This document shows, in pieces, positions 12,712 through 24,800 of a stretch of DNA of 64,000 nucleotides (position 1 is the first letter of the stretch; every line of letters begins with the position of its first letter). Under the pieces are notes generated by a model that did no database searches, was not told the DNA's origin, and was given only the letters and a program-made list of their open reading frames with translations. This DNA is from Malurus cyaneus samueli (taxonomy: Eukaryota > Chordata > Aves > Passeriformes > Maluridae). The stretch covers positions 45,811,814 to 45,875,813 of the forward strand of contig CM019217.1 of the NCBI GenBank assembly GCA_009741485.1, in the 5' to 3' direction. The translations under genes were made by a program, and so were the position numbers.

Positions 12712-14600
12712 GAGGTACCTGCCACTCTTCAGACAGGCTCAAGGTACATGAACTTGTTTCAGAATTTGTTACCCTTGTCAGGGCAAATCTGCTACCAGCT
12801 TCCACCAAGTTTTCTTTTCTTCTATTTTTTTCCGAATTGTAATGTTTTGTGTTTGCCCAGTTAGAATTTAGGGATCCAGAATCAAGGTGAGCAGGGCTAA
12901 GTGCTGTCCCAGGGAGTGCCTGATTAGATTTGAATGAGGAAAGGTGGTATTCTTCCACCGTGATACAAAGGATGCCTGATTCAGAGGTGGAGAATCTCAG
13001 AAGCCTTTTGGAGGTGAAATTGAAGACACAGAAGACACTGACTATGCAAACCTGGTACACTCTTAACATGATCTGTCTTCACAAGGATGCTTTTTGCTCT
13101 GATGAATTCTTTTTCATTTTACCATAGCAGAAACATACTGCATGCCAAAGGGCAATAAAATATGGATATGACATCAAATCCCAGCTATTGCCAATGCTAT
13201 CCATGCCTATGAAGCTACAGACTGATATGTCTGAAGTCCAGTGGTTTCTGGAATAAACTTTTCCTGGAATTGCTAAGAAATTTGTATGCTAAGTATGCCA
13301 TTTTTAGAGCTATTCTCAGGTTACATCCTCACAGAAATCTTACTTGGATGGATCTTGGGCCACTCTAGAACTCCAGATTCCTGTGGAGTTTATTCATTGT
13401 CCACCTGTTGTTGTATTTCCAAGTGGCGGTTGAGTTAAGATGGCACTCTAGCAATTTAATTATTTTGATCTTGAAGCACCTTCAATTTTGAAAGTGGTAG
13501 TTAGGCTCCTAAGCTGCACTGACATGACAAAAATGCTGCCATTGGTATCTCATGATGGCAGCACAGAACAGGCAAAATTCTCCTTAAAATATAGGGATAT
13601 GTACTGTAGGCTACTCACTTCCTCATGTCATGTCAGATTGAGCTAAACTCCCCACGTTAATGCATAGTAGGCACAATAGCAAAGATACAGGAAAAAAAAA
13701 TCTGAAAAAGTAGATTGCACCTGCTTTGCAATAAGGAAGCAGAGTAAATTACTGTAGTCATTTACCTGTGTACTATTGCTTCTATTCTTTTAAAACAACC
13801 AATGCATTATTGATAACCTCATTTCAGAGGAAAAATTGATGTCATGCTCTTTTGTCAATTTTCTTTTTAATTAATGGTGGCTTTGAGAATGATGTTTTAG
13901 AAACTGCTGCACGATTTCAAAGCCATCTTCTGTGCAGTGTTTCCCTGTGGTCTAAGAGTCATCAAGTGAAACAATCTGTAGGACATCAGACTGGGTGACC
14001 ACAGCAGTATCATCCAGCCCTGAAATCATCTTTGTGGGGTTTAATTACGCATCTTCTTTCAGAGATGGCATTATGGAGTCACATCATCCCCCAAGTAAAT
14101 CGCCATCCTGAGCAGCACAGCAGGGCAGCCCAGCAGAGGAGCTGACCAGGAGGTTTTCAGGCTGGCAGAGACTGCATTTGCTTCATGTGCCAGTTTTGTG
14201 CACAGTAGTATCACCTTTGTACCTCTTAGTTTCATGCTGGGAATAAGAAAGTCAAAGGATAGAAGGATAATTGAAGGAAGAACAATGGCATTTCTAATGA
14301 GAATACAGATCCTGTTATGCTCTAACTGGGCTGGGTCCCAGTTTATCCAAATACACAGACTCCCAGGAACCGCCAGATTGGATCAAACCCAAAGCCCAGC
14401 TGGTTTCCAGCAGTGGGCAGAATCAGAAATACCAGTGGAAGGGTGAAGACCTGTGCTGTAAACAGGTAACAGTGACGATCATGTACTGCTGCTATCATCT
14501 ACAGTAAGTCTTCTGCTGAGCTGTAATTGAGCAACTTATGTCCTGGAGTGCAACACTGGGTAATTGTTTCAAAGTGTTTTCTGATGTTGATGGTACATTT

Positions 14601-14640
14601 GGATAATTTTGGTACGCAGAGGATAGTCTTGGTATGCAGA
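14601..14640. repeat. 20-bp tandem duplication
   Basis: Two adjacent 20-base units, 'ggataattttggtacgcaga' and 'ggatagtcttggtatgcaga', differ at three positions. This is a local duplication by slippage or unequal exchange, with no coding role seen. Confidence 0.85.
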
Positions 14641-16156
14641 TAAATGAGGAATCACGTGAAGAAATGACTTAACAAGATGAACATTGAATACAACTTCACT
14701 GACTGGGCAGGTTGCTGTGCAAGAGCAGCATGTCTGGGGTAAATAAAATGGGAGGGCAAAGAGGGAGCACCAAGCATTGTGTGTTCACAGGGACTACTCC
14801 TAAAGAGCACAATTTCCAGTAGAAAATGCAAAGTATGGCTGCTTTGCTAGTGACAATGAATAGATACTGCTGGAAGAAACTCTGTGGAAGATTTCCCATG
14901 TATATACAGGGAAATGGGGATGCCTTGCACTACAGATATTGGATATTGTCTCATAGCTTCAATCAACATGTGCCTTGGACAGTGTTTATTCACAAGCTTT
15001 TTCAAGCCACAGTGAGAAGGAAACAGTTTAACTGCTCAAAATATCATGCTAGTAGTTTGAAAGCCAAGAGAATGCTGCTTGGTGAGCTGATAATTTTTCT
15101 GCTTTGGAAAAGGGCTCATTTCTTGGGAGAGAAGGGATTAAGTCAGCTCTTCAAGCTTTGAATCTATTCTATCCACACACCAGAGGCACAAGGTGGGAAG
15201 GGTAGGAGACAAAAATGCTTTTCCTCTCCAAACAAAGCCAAATGCTAAACAAAAAGTAGACGTGTTCTAAGGAAAATGTTCACCAAATAAGTTTGAAAAC
15301 ATGTGATATGATTAAGAGAAAACCAAATAATCTGTAAAAAGAGTTTATCACTGAAACTCTCTCAGTCAAGTAAAACTTAGCAAATTAGCCTTGATGTGAA
15401 GTTGGGATAAGAAATATTTACCTTAAGCACCATAAACTTGCATGTGGAGAAGAGAGAGTCATGCAACTGGAGATTTCCAGCACTTTTCTAATACGGTATT
15501 AGGTAGAAAAACATGAGGAAATTGACAGCTCTGATAATTGCCCCATGCAGAAAATGCACACTCTATTCATGCATCCTATTTTATTTTGCCTGAAAGAAAG
15601 CAATACCTTTATCTTTATGGTATTAAAAATGTGGGACCTATTAAAAAGGCAAAAGCAACTATGGATTGATCTAATTCTGTTGTTGTAACTGAAAAGACAA
15701 AATAACATTATGTGTGAAAGTCTACATTTTCATAAAGCCATAAAATGTTAAAAGATCAAGATTATTAAAAACTTGAGGAAATGACAGCCAGGGAGAGAGA
15801 GGGGAATCCTTTCTGCATGATACTGAGTTTAGGACATACATTTTAGCAGTGTCGTGCTACATGATTCAAGTGCTAAACTAGTAAATGTTAATATAATATT
15901 AGGAAATTATAATGATGAATATAGCTGGATACCATCTGGTATTAACTCATTTCCCAGGACATTTAAAATTCTGATTGCACAGTTCTTTGTAGGATTATTG
16001 GGTTGGAAAGCTGTAGTGAGGAATGTTCTAATTTGTCTGGTGCTAGGATTACTGAAAAGTCAGCCTGTGCTGACTTTTGATAGAAAATACATTCCTTGTT
16101 TGGCCTTTTTTTCCCCTATTCCTATTAATTAAATAATGTATTTTTGGGTAAGAGTG

Positions 16157-16188
16157 GGGTTTTTTTTTTGTTTGTTTGTTTTTTTCCA
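16157..16188. repeat. T-rich (GTTT)n tract
   Basis: A run of T residues is interrupted by three GTTT-type units. It is simple-sequence DNA. On the minus strand it is an A-rich tract with AAAC interruptions, as often left by a retroposed tail, but no retroelement body is recognisable beside it. Confidence 0.8.
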
Positions 16189-19100
16189 GAAATCTTGGAG
16201 GGGGTGTTGTGGTTTTTGTTGACAGTTGGTCTTGGGGGAATGTGGGGGACAATGCACAAACATTTTTAAAGGATGGTGCTTTCTGGAAGCTGCAGGTCTG
16301 AGGTCTCAGTCTCATTCTTTGAAATCTAAATTGATTTCAAGAAGCCAGGTTGTGTTTGCTGTGCTGCACCACCCCCAGACCCTGAACTACAATGGGTTTT
16401 TCTCCCCAAGAGACAGGGCTGTGCTGGATCATTGAGGATATGCAGATCCATGGGGCAGAATCAGCAAATGAGAAACACAAACTGCACCTTTCAAACTACA
16501 GTTTCTGACTAGACAGCTTTCAGTTTTAGAGACAATTTTTTTGAAGAATAAATTTGCTTTGCATGCCCCTAATAAACTTTGCTCAAAGAAAAAGAAATCA
16601 CTTTTTCATTCATAAATGATCTTTTATTTTAAAGAAACTGCTAAAAAGCATTGGGTAGCAAGTAGTAGTTTGGTGAATGTGAGTAGCCAAAGCCTAAATC
16701 AATTGATTTTTTAAGTTACTAAGAAGTAACAGACACAAAAAATAAGGCAGTTGCAAGGAATGTCAGATTTTCTGTGCAGAAAGTCAGCAGAAATAGCTCC
16801 AGTGCCTCAGTGCCCCATATATATAATGCCTTATTAAGGTAAAATAAGGCTTTTAAAGGACACCTGCTAGCATTGTAAAATTTCAGACAATAAAAAAGTA
16901 TCTGGTAGCTTAATCCTTGAGCTTCTGTTAGAGATTTCCCTCTGCAGATGTTGAAAGTCTCTTTGAGAACTATTAATTTTGCTTACAAAACATATGTTTC
17001 TTTCCTAACCAATAACTTTCTGTGAGTGTTTTTTGGGGGGGATTCTCTCTGTTCTTGATTGTTCATATTTGTCTTATTTTACATTGTTTTTCATGTCCAT
17101 GCTGTCTCTCTTAAACCATAATCTTTACATTTTTCCTGCTTATTCCTGCCACACATGAATTTACTGTGTTACATCAGTATTTTTTATTTACATATGGCAC
17201 TGAGTGAATAAGCTGCAAAATGGAAATTGTGTTGTCCATTCCCAGCCCTTTGGGATTCCTTGAAAACTTGTGATTTCACTGTTAATGTCAGGGGATTTGT
17301 TCCTTAACATTCAGCTTTGGTTTGTCAGAAATTGATGCTATGATGGGCACAGGGTGGCTATGATGCAGAACAGCTTTAGCTTCTGATAGTGTGAATGGCC
17401 ACTGGAGTCCCAGCTGCCTTAATTAAGCTGAAATGTGTGTTCAGAGGGCTGGCAAGAGCTCCTGCAATCCTCTTCTCAGCAGTTACCTTCAGGCAAAGTG
17501 AAGGTGCGCCTCAGCTTCGCATTGTTCTGATAAAACACAAACCTGAGATTTTTAGAAATCCGTAGAGGATTGAGTGCCTTTCTTCTTAGGCACCTCTCTA
17601 AATGCATCAGTGGGAGGGCTTGAAATTTGGAAGGAGAGACTGAAAAAAGAATTGTGAATGTTTTTTTAATTAAGTCTTCGCTCGCCGTTTATTGTTCCCT
17701 GTACACAGAGAATTTCTGCTCTTGCCCTTAAAGAACCTTTCATTAGCTCTCTTTATGTATGCTTTTAAAGAACACACAGCACAGGAGGGGAAGCCAAGGT
17801 GTGGGCATCACAGATGGGGTAAATGTCAAGACATGCTCCTCTGGGTATTTGAGTAAAAGGCTCAGGTGATCAGACTGCTTCACTTCCTCCAAGCTGTTCC
17901 TTTAAGATCCTTCTGTTCTACGCCTCTTGCAGGACACAGTCCAACTGTGCCACTTTCCCTTGCAATTTATTTCTTTCACCAGCCCGTGGTCTGTCCAAGC
18001 AGACACGCAGTTGTTCCTTGCCCACCCAGAGCCACCCTGGCTGCACACACTCTCTCTGGATGTGTTATGTGCTCGCAGGTCAGAGGCTCAAACACAGAGC
18101 TTAAAGAAACTCCTCCCTGGGGTCTCTGCTGGGTTCTTACCACCACCATGACAATGAGACTGAGACAGGGTGCAGACAGGTTTTCCTGTACTGGGTCCAC
18201 CTGCGAGGCTCTGCCTGCTCTGTCCCCCTGGACACAGGGACATTGGTCAACTTTTCTGTGACAGGCACTCAACAGAAAGGATTTTGGAACATCTTTTTCA
18301 CATGCTCTTGCCTGCTATGGCACATGTTCTCACTTTTTGTCCTAAGCATCCTTCTCTGCTGTGTAGCTTTAGAGACAAGAGGTTGCCCAGCTATTTGATA
18401 AATTTCAGCATTTGTTTTAAATCCATTTCACTTAATGTGTAAGGTTTTTTTTTCCTGAGACATTGGGTTTCAAGGGCATTTAGGCACTTGTCTGTATTCC
18501 TGGTGGTTTTTCTATAACTTTTAGTGGAGCTAAAGTGACTATGATTCCCTCTCCCTTCCTTCTGTCTCCACTGATCCCTTCTCAATCCTAATGCTTTTGC
18601 TTCCCTACAGAGAAGTGATAAATGGCCCAGAGTGGGGTTTGATGAGGTCAGATGTTACTGTCGGCTGTAAATCCTTCCTGCTTGTTGGTTCAGCAGCAGT
18701 CTCTGGCCTTGGACTTTTATGGGTCTCCCAGAGGAGGAGGGACAGCAGTGGCATCACTCTGTGTCAGAGTGATTTGCAGGAGAATTTTACTGGAAAGCTT
18801 CATGCGCCTGGAGAAACTCTCCCAAGCCCCAGGAACAGAAAGAAATCTTCTAATCAGCATTTTTTTCCTGTAGGTAGAGCTCTCCTGCTTATGTAGCACA
18901 GGCCTGCTTGCTTCTCATGGGACAAAAAGTCAAGCAGAGCCTCGGGATTAAATGATCTCTCTGCACAGACAACTGGGATACAGATCCAGGTGTGTGGAGA
19001 TACTTGCTGGGATAACAACTGCAGCCGTGTCTGAGTCAGAAATGTGTTTACTGGAGTTGACATCAAAGCACAAGAAAGGTGTAAAGATGCATTAGAGTTT

Positions 19101-19860
19101 TGGTACTAAATGTGATAGCTCAGTATGTGCTGCAGACTGTTTGGAGACTGTCAACCTGTAAATCTAGAGTAGCTGTGGCTGGCTAAAATTCTGCTCTCCC
19201 CATGTTTATTCTGTTAGAAGTGCTGAAAGAAAGAGCCATGGCACTGAGGGAATGTCAAAGGATGGCTACATGAATTTACTCCCAAGTTTTTGTGCCACTG
19301 CTGCACATAAGAAATAGGAGGAAATTAATGGGCATGTGGCTTTACCTGTGTCCTGAAATGGCTCAGAGTGAGCCTGAAGCTCTGCAAGAATCAGAGATGG
19401 CAAGGGAAAATGCTTCCCTAAAACCCAACAAAATTAGGGTTGCCATTAGCTCGGCATAGTCAGCACCATTCATTCTCCCCAGATTCTGCCATCATCAAAT
19501 ATGGCACAGATTTTTTAATGTAGTTGGGCAACACTTGAATAGGAAATGAAGCACATTCATTAGTGTGAGGGGCAGAAATTTATTCTCTGGGCAAGTATTT
19601 GTTTATGATTAGGCAAAAGAGATGAAAATATGTCTTTAATGATTTTTTTAAGTGATAAAAATCAAGACATACCAGATAAAGAATACTTGCTCAGAAACTG
19701 CTTTATTTGGAAATTAGCCAATTAAAGAGACCAAGTATACAGCACCACAACAGAGGAGCTTTTCAAAATGCAGCATTGCTCTCCATTCCTCATGTATTTT
19801 AGCTTTGATTTTGGTATAACACCTTTTGGGTTAGATTAAAACTCTTCTGACTTGCTTTCT

Positions 19861-19910
19861 GGTTTTTTTTGTTTTTGGGTTTTTTTTTTTTTTTTGGTTT
19901 TTTTTTTTGT
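19861..19910. repeat. Poly(T) tract with G interruptions
   Basis: About 50 bases consist almost only of T with short G interruptions ('gggt' at 19877-19880, 'gg' at 19896-19897). It could be a degenerate antisense poly(A) tail or plain slippage-derived simple sequence. No neighbouring element decides this. Confidence 0.9.
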
Positions 19911-22039
19911 GATATCCTTAATATTCAGAAGGAGGAGAATAATTAGAAGATTTATATAAAAAATGATGTTTGCTTGTTGGATTGTGACAAGGTGTTGATG
20001 CTTCTACCTTCTCTGTCTTGTCTCTTTAAACCTGCAGGATCATACAAAGGAACATGAATAGCAGAATTTGCCTCCAGAACTTTTCATTATTAATGATGCT
20101 CTATGACTAAATTGGAAATCTGCTACTGTACCCCAAGGGGGTGATTAATTTAGCAGACTAGGAGTTTTGATTAAAAGGGAATGAAATGTCTGACACATAG
20201 TCTATTTATCAGTTATTATGATATTAAAACACTCTAATCATTGTGGTGCCTAAATTAAGGCTTCACAGCCTAAATGTCACTTTATAGTGTTCTTTTAGAT
20301 CTGTCTGTGTGATACGAGTTTATTATCAGTGAGTGCATGAGAATATAAGCGTATGCAGTGGTCTTTGATAAGAACTAAGCAGTCTGGTAAGATCTCTGCC
20401 CTTTGCCCCTTTCTCATTTAAAGAGGAGATGAGAGAAGATTTCTAAGATGTGATTTGTACAAGCAGTGCATGCAGGACAAGATGAAGTTACACATGATGT
20501 CCCTAGGGACTAGGTCACAAACTTTGTAAAAGTGGACTAAGCCTAAAGGACACAGAAAAATGACTCACTAGTCTAAGGATTTAAGTCTGAACCAGTTCCT
20601 TCTAGAAACCACATTTGCTCTGAGAAGAGGAAAGGAAGAGGGAGGGCCAAGGAGCACTGAAGGACCAAGGAGCACCGTGTACATGAAAGGCAGCAAAGGT
20701 GGAGGAGAGGTGCTTTGTGGTTTTTTTATGAAACCAAATCAGATCCCTAAACTAGCTGTGGCAGGACTTCAGAAATAAGTTTTGGGCCTCAACGGGAAAA
20801 ATGCTACATCAGGACTAAATTATCCATTGATATGAGAAAACAAACAAACAAAAACCCCAAAACAACCAGCCAAACAAAAGCAAAGAAGCTGAAATGGCTG
20901 AACAGCAGGTAGAACATACTAAAAGCAAGAAGGCATTCTTCCAGTAGCTGGGGCCTGACAAATGAGGAAAGTAGACAGGCTCATAAACCAAGGCATTTCA
21001 TAGGGGACAATACAATAAGAAAGGCCAGAAAAATTGGAGCAACTTACAGAAATCACAAAAAAATTACTAACAAGTCCTGGGTCAAACATGTGAAGCAGGT
21101 AGCTTGCTGGAGTCTGTAGGCTCTGTAAATGATAATTATGCAGAAAGAGTGTTCAGGAAAAAATTAAGAGTTTTGTGATTTTGCTGTGGAGGAATAGGGA
21201 CAAGTTCCTACAGAAGAATTCCTCTCCTGTCAGATGTCAGGGATGAAATAGGTCAAGTGGTAACTATGTCATCCCCTAGCTTGAGTTCTGACACCAGAGG
21301 ATAAGGACCAGTGTAACACAATTTTTTAAACTGCTTTCTGAGAGAATCCTACAACAAGTAGGTTGATAGAAGCTCAAATAATAACAATAATAGCAGCATG
21401 ATAGGACCATCAATAAATATCATAGTGGCAAAACAGCAGAGTCTTGAGATTAAAAGTCATGATTTACTAATCATTTGGGTAGCACTGGGGGAGTGAATGT
21501 GTGGGTAGGGCAGCACTCCTATTCCTTTCCTCAGGTTAGCCTGGGCACAGATCCAGGAGCTGCACTTGCTTTGCTCTCCAAACTCTCCTGCAGTGCATTG
21601 ATGCATCTCCCAGTCTGAAGACAGGCACAGAAAAAAAAAATACTTAAATCCAGAACTGTGAATAACAGTCATTTAGAGCTATCTGGAGATTAGGATGTGT
21701 TTTTAAGAGAACCAGGATGTGAAATAGAAGTGGAGTAGCTACAGGGGATAAAACCAGATGTTAAAAGACATATTATCAGGGAAAACGGCACTTTGCAAAC
21801 AATGCTTTCAAATACATGAGGGATCAAGGGGAACATGCCCTCTGAATTAGTGGCAGGTTTGCGGAAAGGAATTCTCAGCAGTCTCTGCTTTCTGGATTCA
21901 TTCTTTTCCTAGTTAAAATCCAAAGGAGATCTGTGGGATTAAGAGATCTTCAGCAGAGGTTTTGTTTGTAAAGAAAACAAGTAGAAAACTGGCAGAAGAC
22001 AAACACTTCCCAAAAAAGGACTGTAAGCCAAACCCCAGA
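19911..22039. other. Non-coding unique sequence, no gene seen
   Basis: No gene was found. 20060-20300 is AT-rich and complex with homeodomain-type words such as 'gattaatttagc'. An A-rich stretch with AAAC units lies at 20836-20885. Between about 20880 and 21330 the sequence is A-rich, with a coding-like rhythm but many stops in every frame. I could not match it to any family. Confidence 0.5.
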
Positions 22040-22360
22040 AATCACCCAGCACAAATGGGGAGGGCAGCACTGCCGTGCAGGCCGGCTGGCTGCCCGCTGC
22101 TGGAGCTGCTGCAGGTGAGGATGTGTGAGAGGCTGCCTGGATGCTCCGCTCCCTCCTCACAGTCCCCCGGGGCCCCGCAGCTGTTTGCGGCTGCATGAGA
22201 ATAACGAGGACATTGCTCTGGATGTGACACCGCCTCAGCTGGGTCTTTAGGAAAACTCTCTAGAGCTATTCTCCCGAGTCCTGCAATAATCTGCAGCCTG
22301 AGTAGACAGTGCCGGTGGGCTCAGCATTTTCCTCTATTTGCCTGTTGAGGGAAAATATCG
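22040..22360. promoter_or_regulatory. CpG-enriched block with a consensus splice donor
   Basis: About 13 CpG dinucleotides occur in roughly 320 bases, against a CpG-poor background. The sequence 'ctgctgcag|gtgagg' at about 22106-22120 is a consensus 5' splice site, with the boundary after 22114. Open frames pass through on both strands. The block could be a small promoter and first exon of a non-coding transcript, but no TATA box, upstream acceptor or protein similarity supports this. Confidence 0.25.
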
Positions 22361-24239
22361 CCGCTACCTCTGTGGTTCCTTTTAAAACGCTGAAAAGCAG
22401 TAACACATTGAAACAAGGGGCCAACATTCCCTTCAGGATATGGGTGAGGGCAATTCAGTGGAGAGCAGCAAATAGCTTTACCTCTGCTAGTTCTGCTTAG
22501 TTACACCAAACCCGAATTACATCATGGGACTGTATCCTGAAGAGAATTCCTGGTGGGATTATTGCCACATCAACAGCCCAGTGATCCATATGCTCTCCCA
22601 CTCCTGTTGGGACAGTTACAATATTCTTTCACTGCAGCTGTCATCCCTGCCCCTCTGCTGGGGTTTGTATGGAGGGATTTGGTTCAGGTGTCTCAGCTAC
22701 TGGACTTGCAGCCTGAATGGTAACTTAAACCCCCAGGGACTGTGATCTCAAGCCTCTGATCACAGGAGACCAGGCCTTTTTCCCTCTGCATAGCACGGAA
22801 ATTCCTAAGTGAGAATCTGAGGTCTGTAGCCTCCTGGGAATCTGATCAGGGATGGTCCCATTTGTTGATAAAATTCATACAATTTCTCTTGTACACTGAG
22901 TTTCCATTATTTTCAGTGGAATTTTACACAGGAACCCGAGGCAGTGTGTGAATGAGGCAGAAAAGTGCTCACCCTGATCGAAGCTTGGTGTTAGACGAGA
23001 CATGGAAGTAGAAGGAGTTTCTGCCTTTCTGTGAGAACATTGAATTTCATGTGATCTTTTTCAATATCTTGAATTCATTGTTCTGGGTGTTGATTTAGTG
23101 ACCTGGAGGTTTCCAAGGTGGAAATTGTTAGAGAGGAAAAACCTATCCATGAGTTAGTGATAGAAATATCGCTAGCCTTTTATCTGCTTTCCTGCTTTGA
23201 TTTCTCTAGAGCTTACCTTAGCTGTCTGTCATCCAAAGGACATTTTTATACCTGTGCCAATAAGCAGTGAAGTGTTCACGAAGGGCACAGCACAGTGGCA
23301 GTCTGTGAGGGATGCAGTGAAAGGCTTTCATTTAACACCACCGTACATGGCAAACCCAATTTTTAGCTGTATGTATCAGCATGGCAAGTCTTCTTGTTCC
23401 CAGTCAGCATGCTACAGGGTAATTCAGAATACAGCTTATTGCAGGCTTTGGTTTCTCTTCCAAGATTCATTTCTTTTCATCCCTTTCTGTGCCAAGTATA
23501 ATAAACAGAACAGGAGCTGAAGGCAGTTTGGCTGGGGAAACAACACTCAATAATTAAAAAAAAAACAAACCAGCAAAAAACAGCCTTTCAGAAAACAAAA
23601 CAGAACAAAAAGGCTGGTGGGTAAAAGAGGTAGAAAGACACCTTTGCTGACAGAGGAAGAAGGAAAGTAGAAAAAGGAAAAGACACATCTGAGCTGTTTC
23701 TCCTGCCCTTCTCAACCAGCCTGAATGGAGATTGTGAATAAAAAAGTATAGAGATCTCACCATTTCTTATCCAGGCAGGCCGTGCTTTTTCAGCGCTCTC
23801 TTATTACTGCCAACCCGAATCAGAATGGCTGGGATCGGTGTCCCTGGATAGCCCTTCTCCCAAGGAGTGAGGACAGCATCTATGTGGGAGCTTAGAGTGT
23901 GGGGTGAAGGCTCTGATCTCCAATGTCCTTAGAAAATTAATATTGTCATTTGGTCCTTAATACCTTAAGCAGCCTGGAGAGAGTTCTAGAGAGCTGGAGC
24001 ATGTTGGGGGGAAAATGGGGGAAAAAAAGAGCAAGACAATGTAAAAAAGGCACACTGGTTCTGCTTTCTTTGTGTGCTTAAACCTTTTGAGTACACAGAA
24101 ATGCAGATATATGAGCTCCTAAAACTCTGCATTTCTGCCTGCTCCTTTCCTAGTGTTGAGTATGAAGAATCCCGTAACTGCCAGGCACTCCTTTTGATAT
24201 GGGGAGGATCATCACTGGGATTGAATCCAAACACTAACA

Positions 24240-24291
24240 ATTACAGATGAGCCTAAATGTTAGCTATTACAGATGAGCATTGCTGTGCTAA
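24240..24291. repeat. 26-bp imperfect tandem duplication
   Basis: The 13-base word 'attacagatgagc' occurs at 24240-24252 and again at 24266-24278. The bases that follow each copy are partly similar ('ctaaatgttagct' and 'attgctgtgctaa'). The second copy is diverged, so this is an old local duplication. Confidence 0.7.
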
Positions 24292-24589
24292 CAAATTATC
24301 CTGCATCTTCTTAGAGTGACATTCTCGTCTGTGATTTTCTGAGCATTCTAAAACAAGAAAATTACTAATGTGAGCTGTGAAGCTGACGAACTTCAGCAAT
24401 TCCCATGCTTCCATGTTTTATCTCGACTACTGTGGTTTGGTACTACTCCCTGGAAAGGGTTGAATAGTGTTTGGTGCCAGGCTAGGGCTGGTTCTGCTTC
24501 CTAATACCTGTTGGCAGTTTCCTGTGGGAGCCTGGACTGTGCAGTGGAATCACCCAGACACAGAGTGCTGAAGGTTCCTGCTAGGCCAG

Positions 24590-24800
24590 TCGGTTGTGTT
24601 AATCTGCTGCCTGTGACCTCATTAAAACAGCCTGATTGGGGCTGCTAATCACATAAATAAAGAATTAAATCATAGCATTAACCTTCTGCAGGGAAACCTG
24701 CCCTGGCAACACTGACAGAATTAGATCTATTAATTATTTAGAGGGTCATTTGATAGAAATGTATATAGATGGCAGATTATGAGCACTTGAAGCAATAAGT
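24590..24800. promoter_or_regulatory. Candidate conserved non-coding element
   Basis: This AT-rich, high-complexity block contains TAATTA at 24731-24736, 'gctaatcacataaat' near 24643 and 'gaattaaatcatagc' near 24662. It has no long open frame and no simple repeat. The composition suits a homeodomain-bound enhancer, but conservation could not be tested. Confidence 0.22.

Larger units (their letters stand above)
12712..19860. other. Non-coding unique sequence, no gene seen
   Basis: About 7 kb without a supportable gene. Open frames up to 131 codons (17866-18261) are overlapped by frames on the other strand and lack domains. Minor repeats are a 20-bp tandem duplication at 14601-14640 and a (GTTT)n/T tract at 16157-16188. 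The stretch 17400-17700 is AT-rich, complex and carries scattered CpGs, so it could be conserved, but this was not testable. Confidence 0.55.

Noticed and set aside
12437..13069. 210-codon minus-strand open frame, the longest in the window
   Set aside because: It reads through a poly(A) run and an N, giving a lysine tract with an unknown residue. It has no recognisable domain and overlaps open frames on the other strand, so it is most likely chance.
20880..21330. A-rich stretch with coding-like rhythm, suspected LINE ORF
   Set aside because: All frames carry many stops and no reverse-transcriptase or endonuclease motif could be found.
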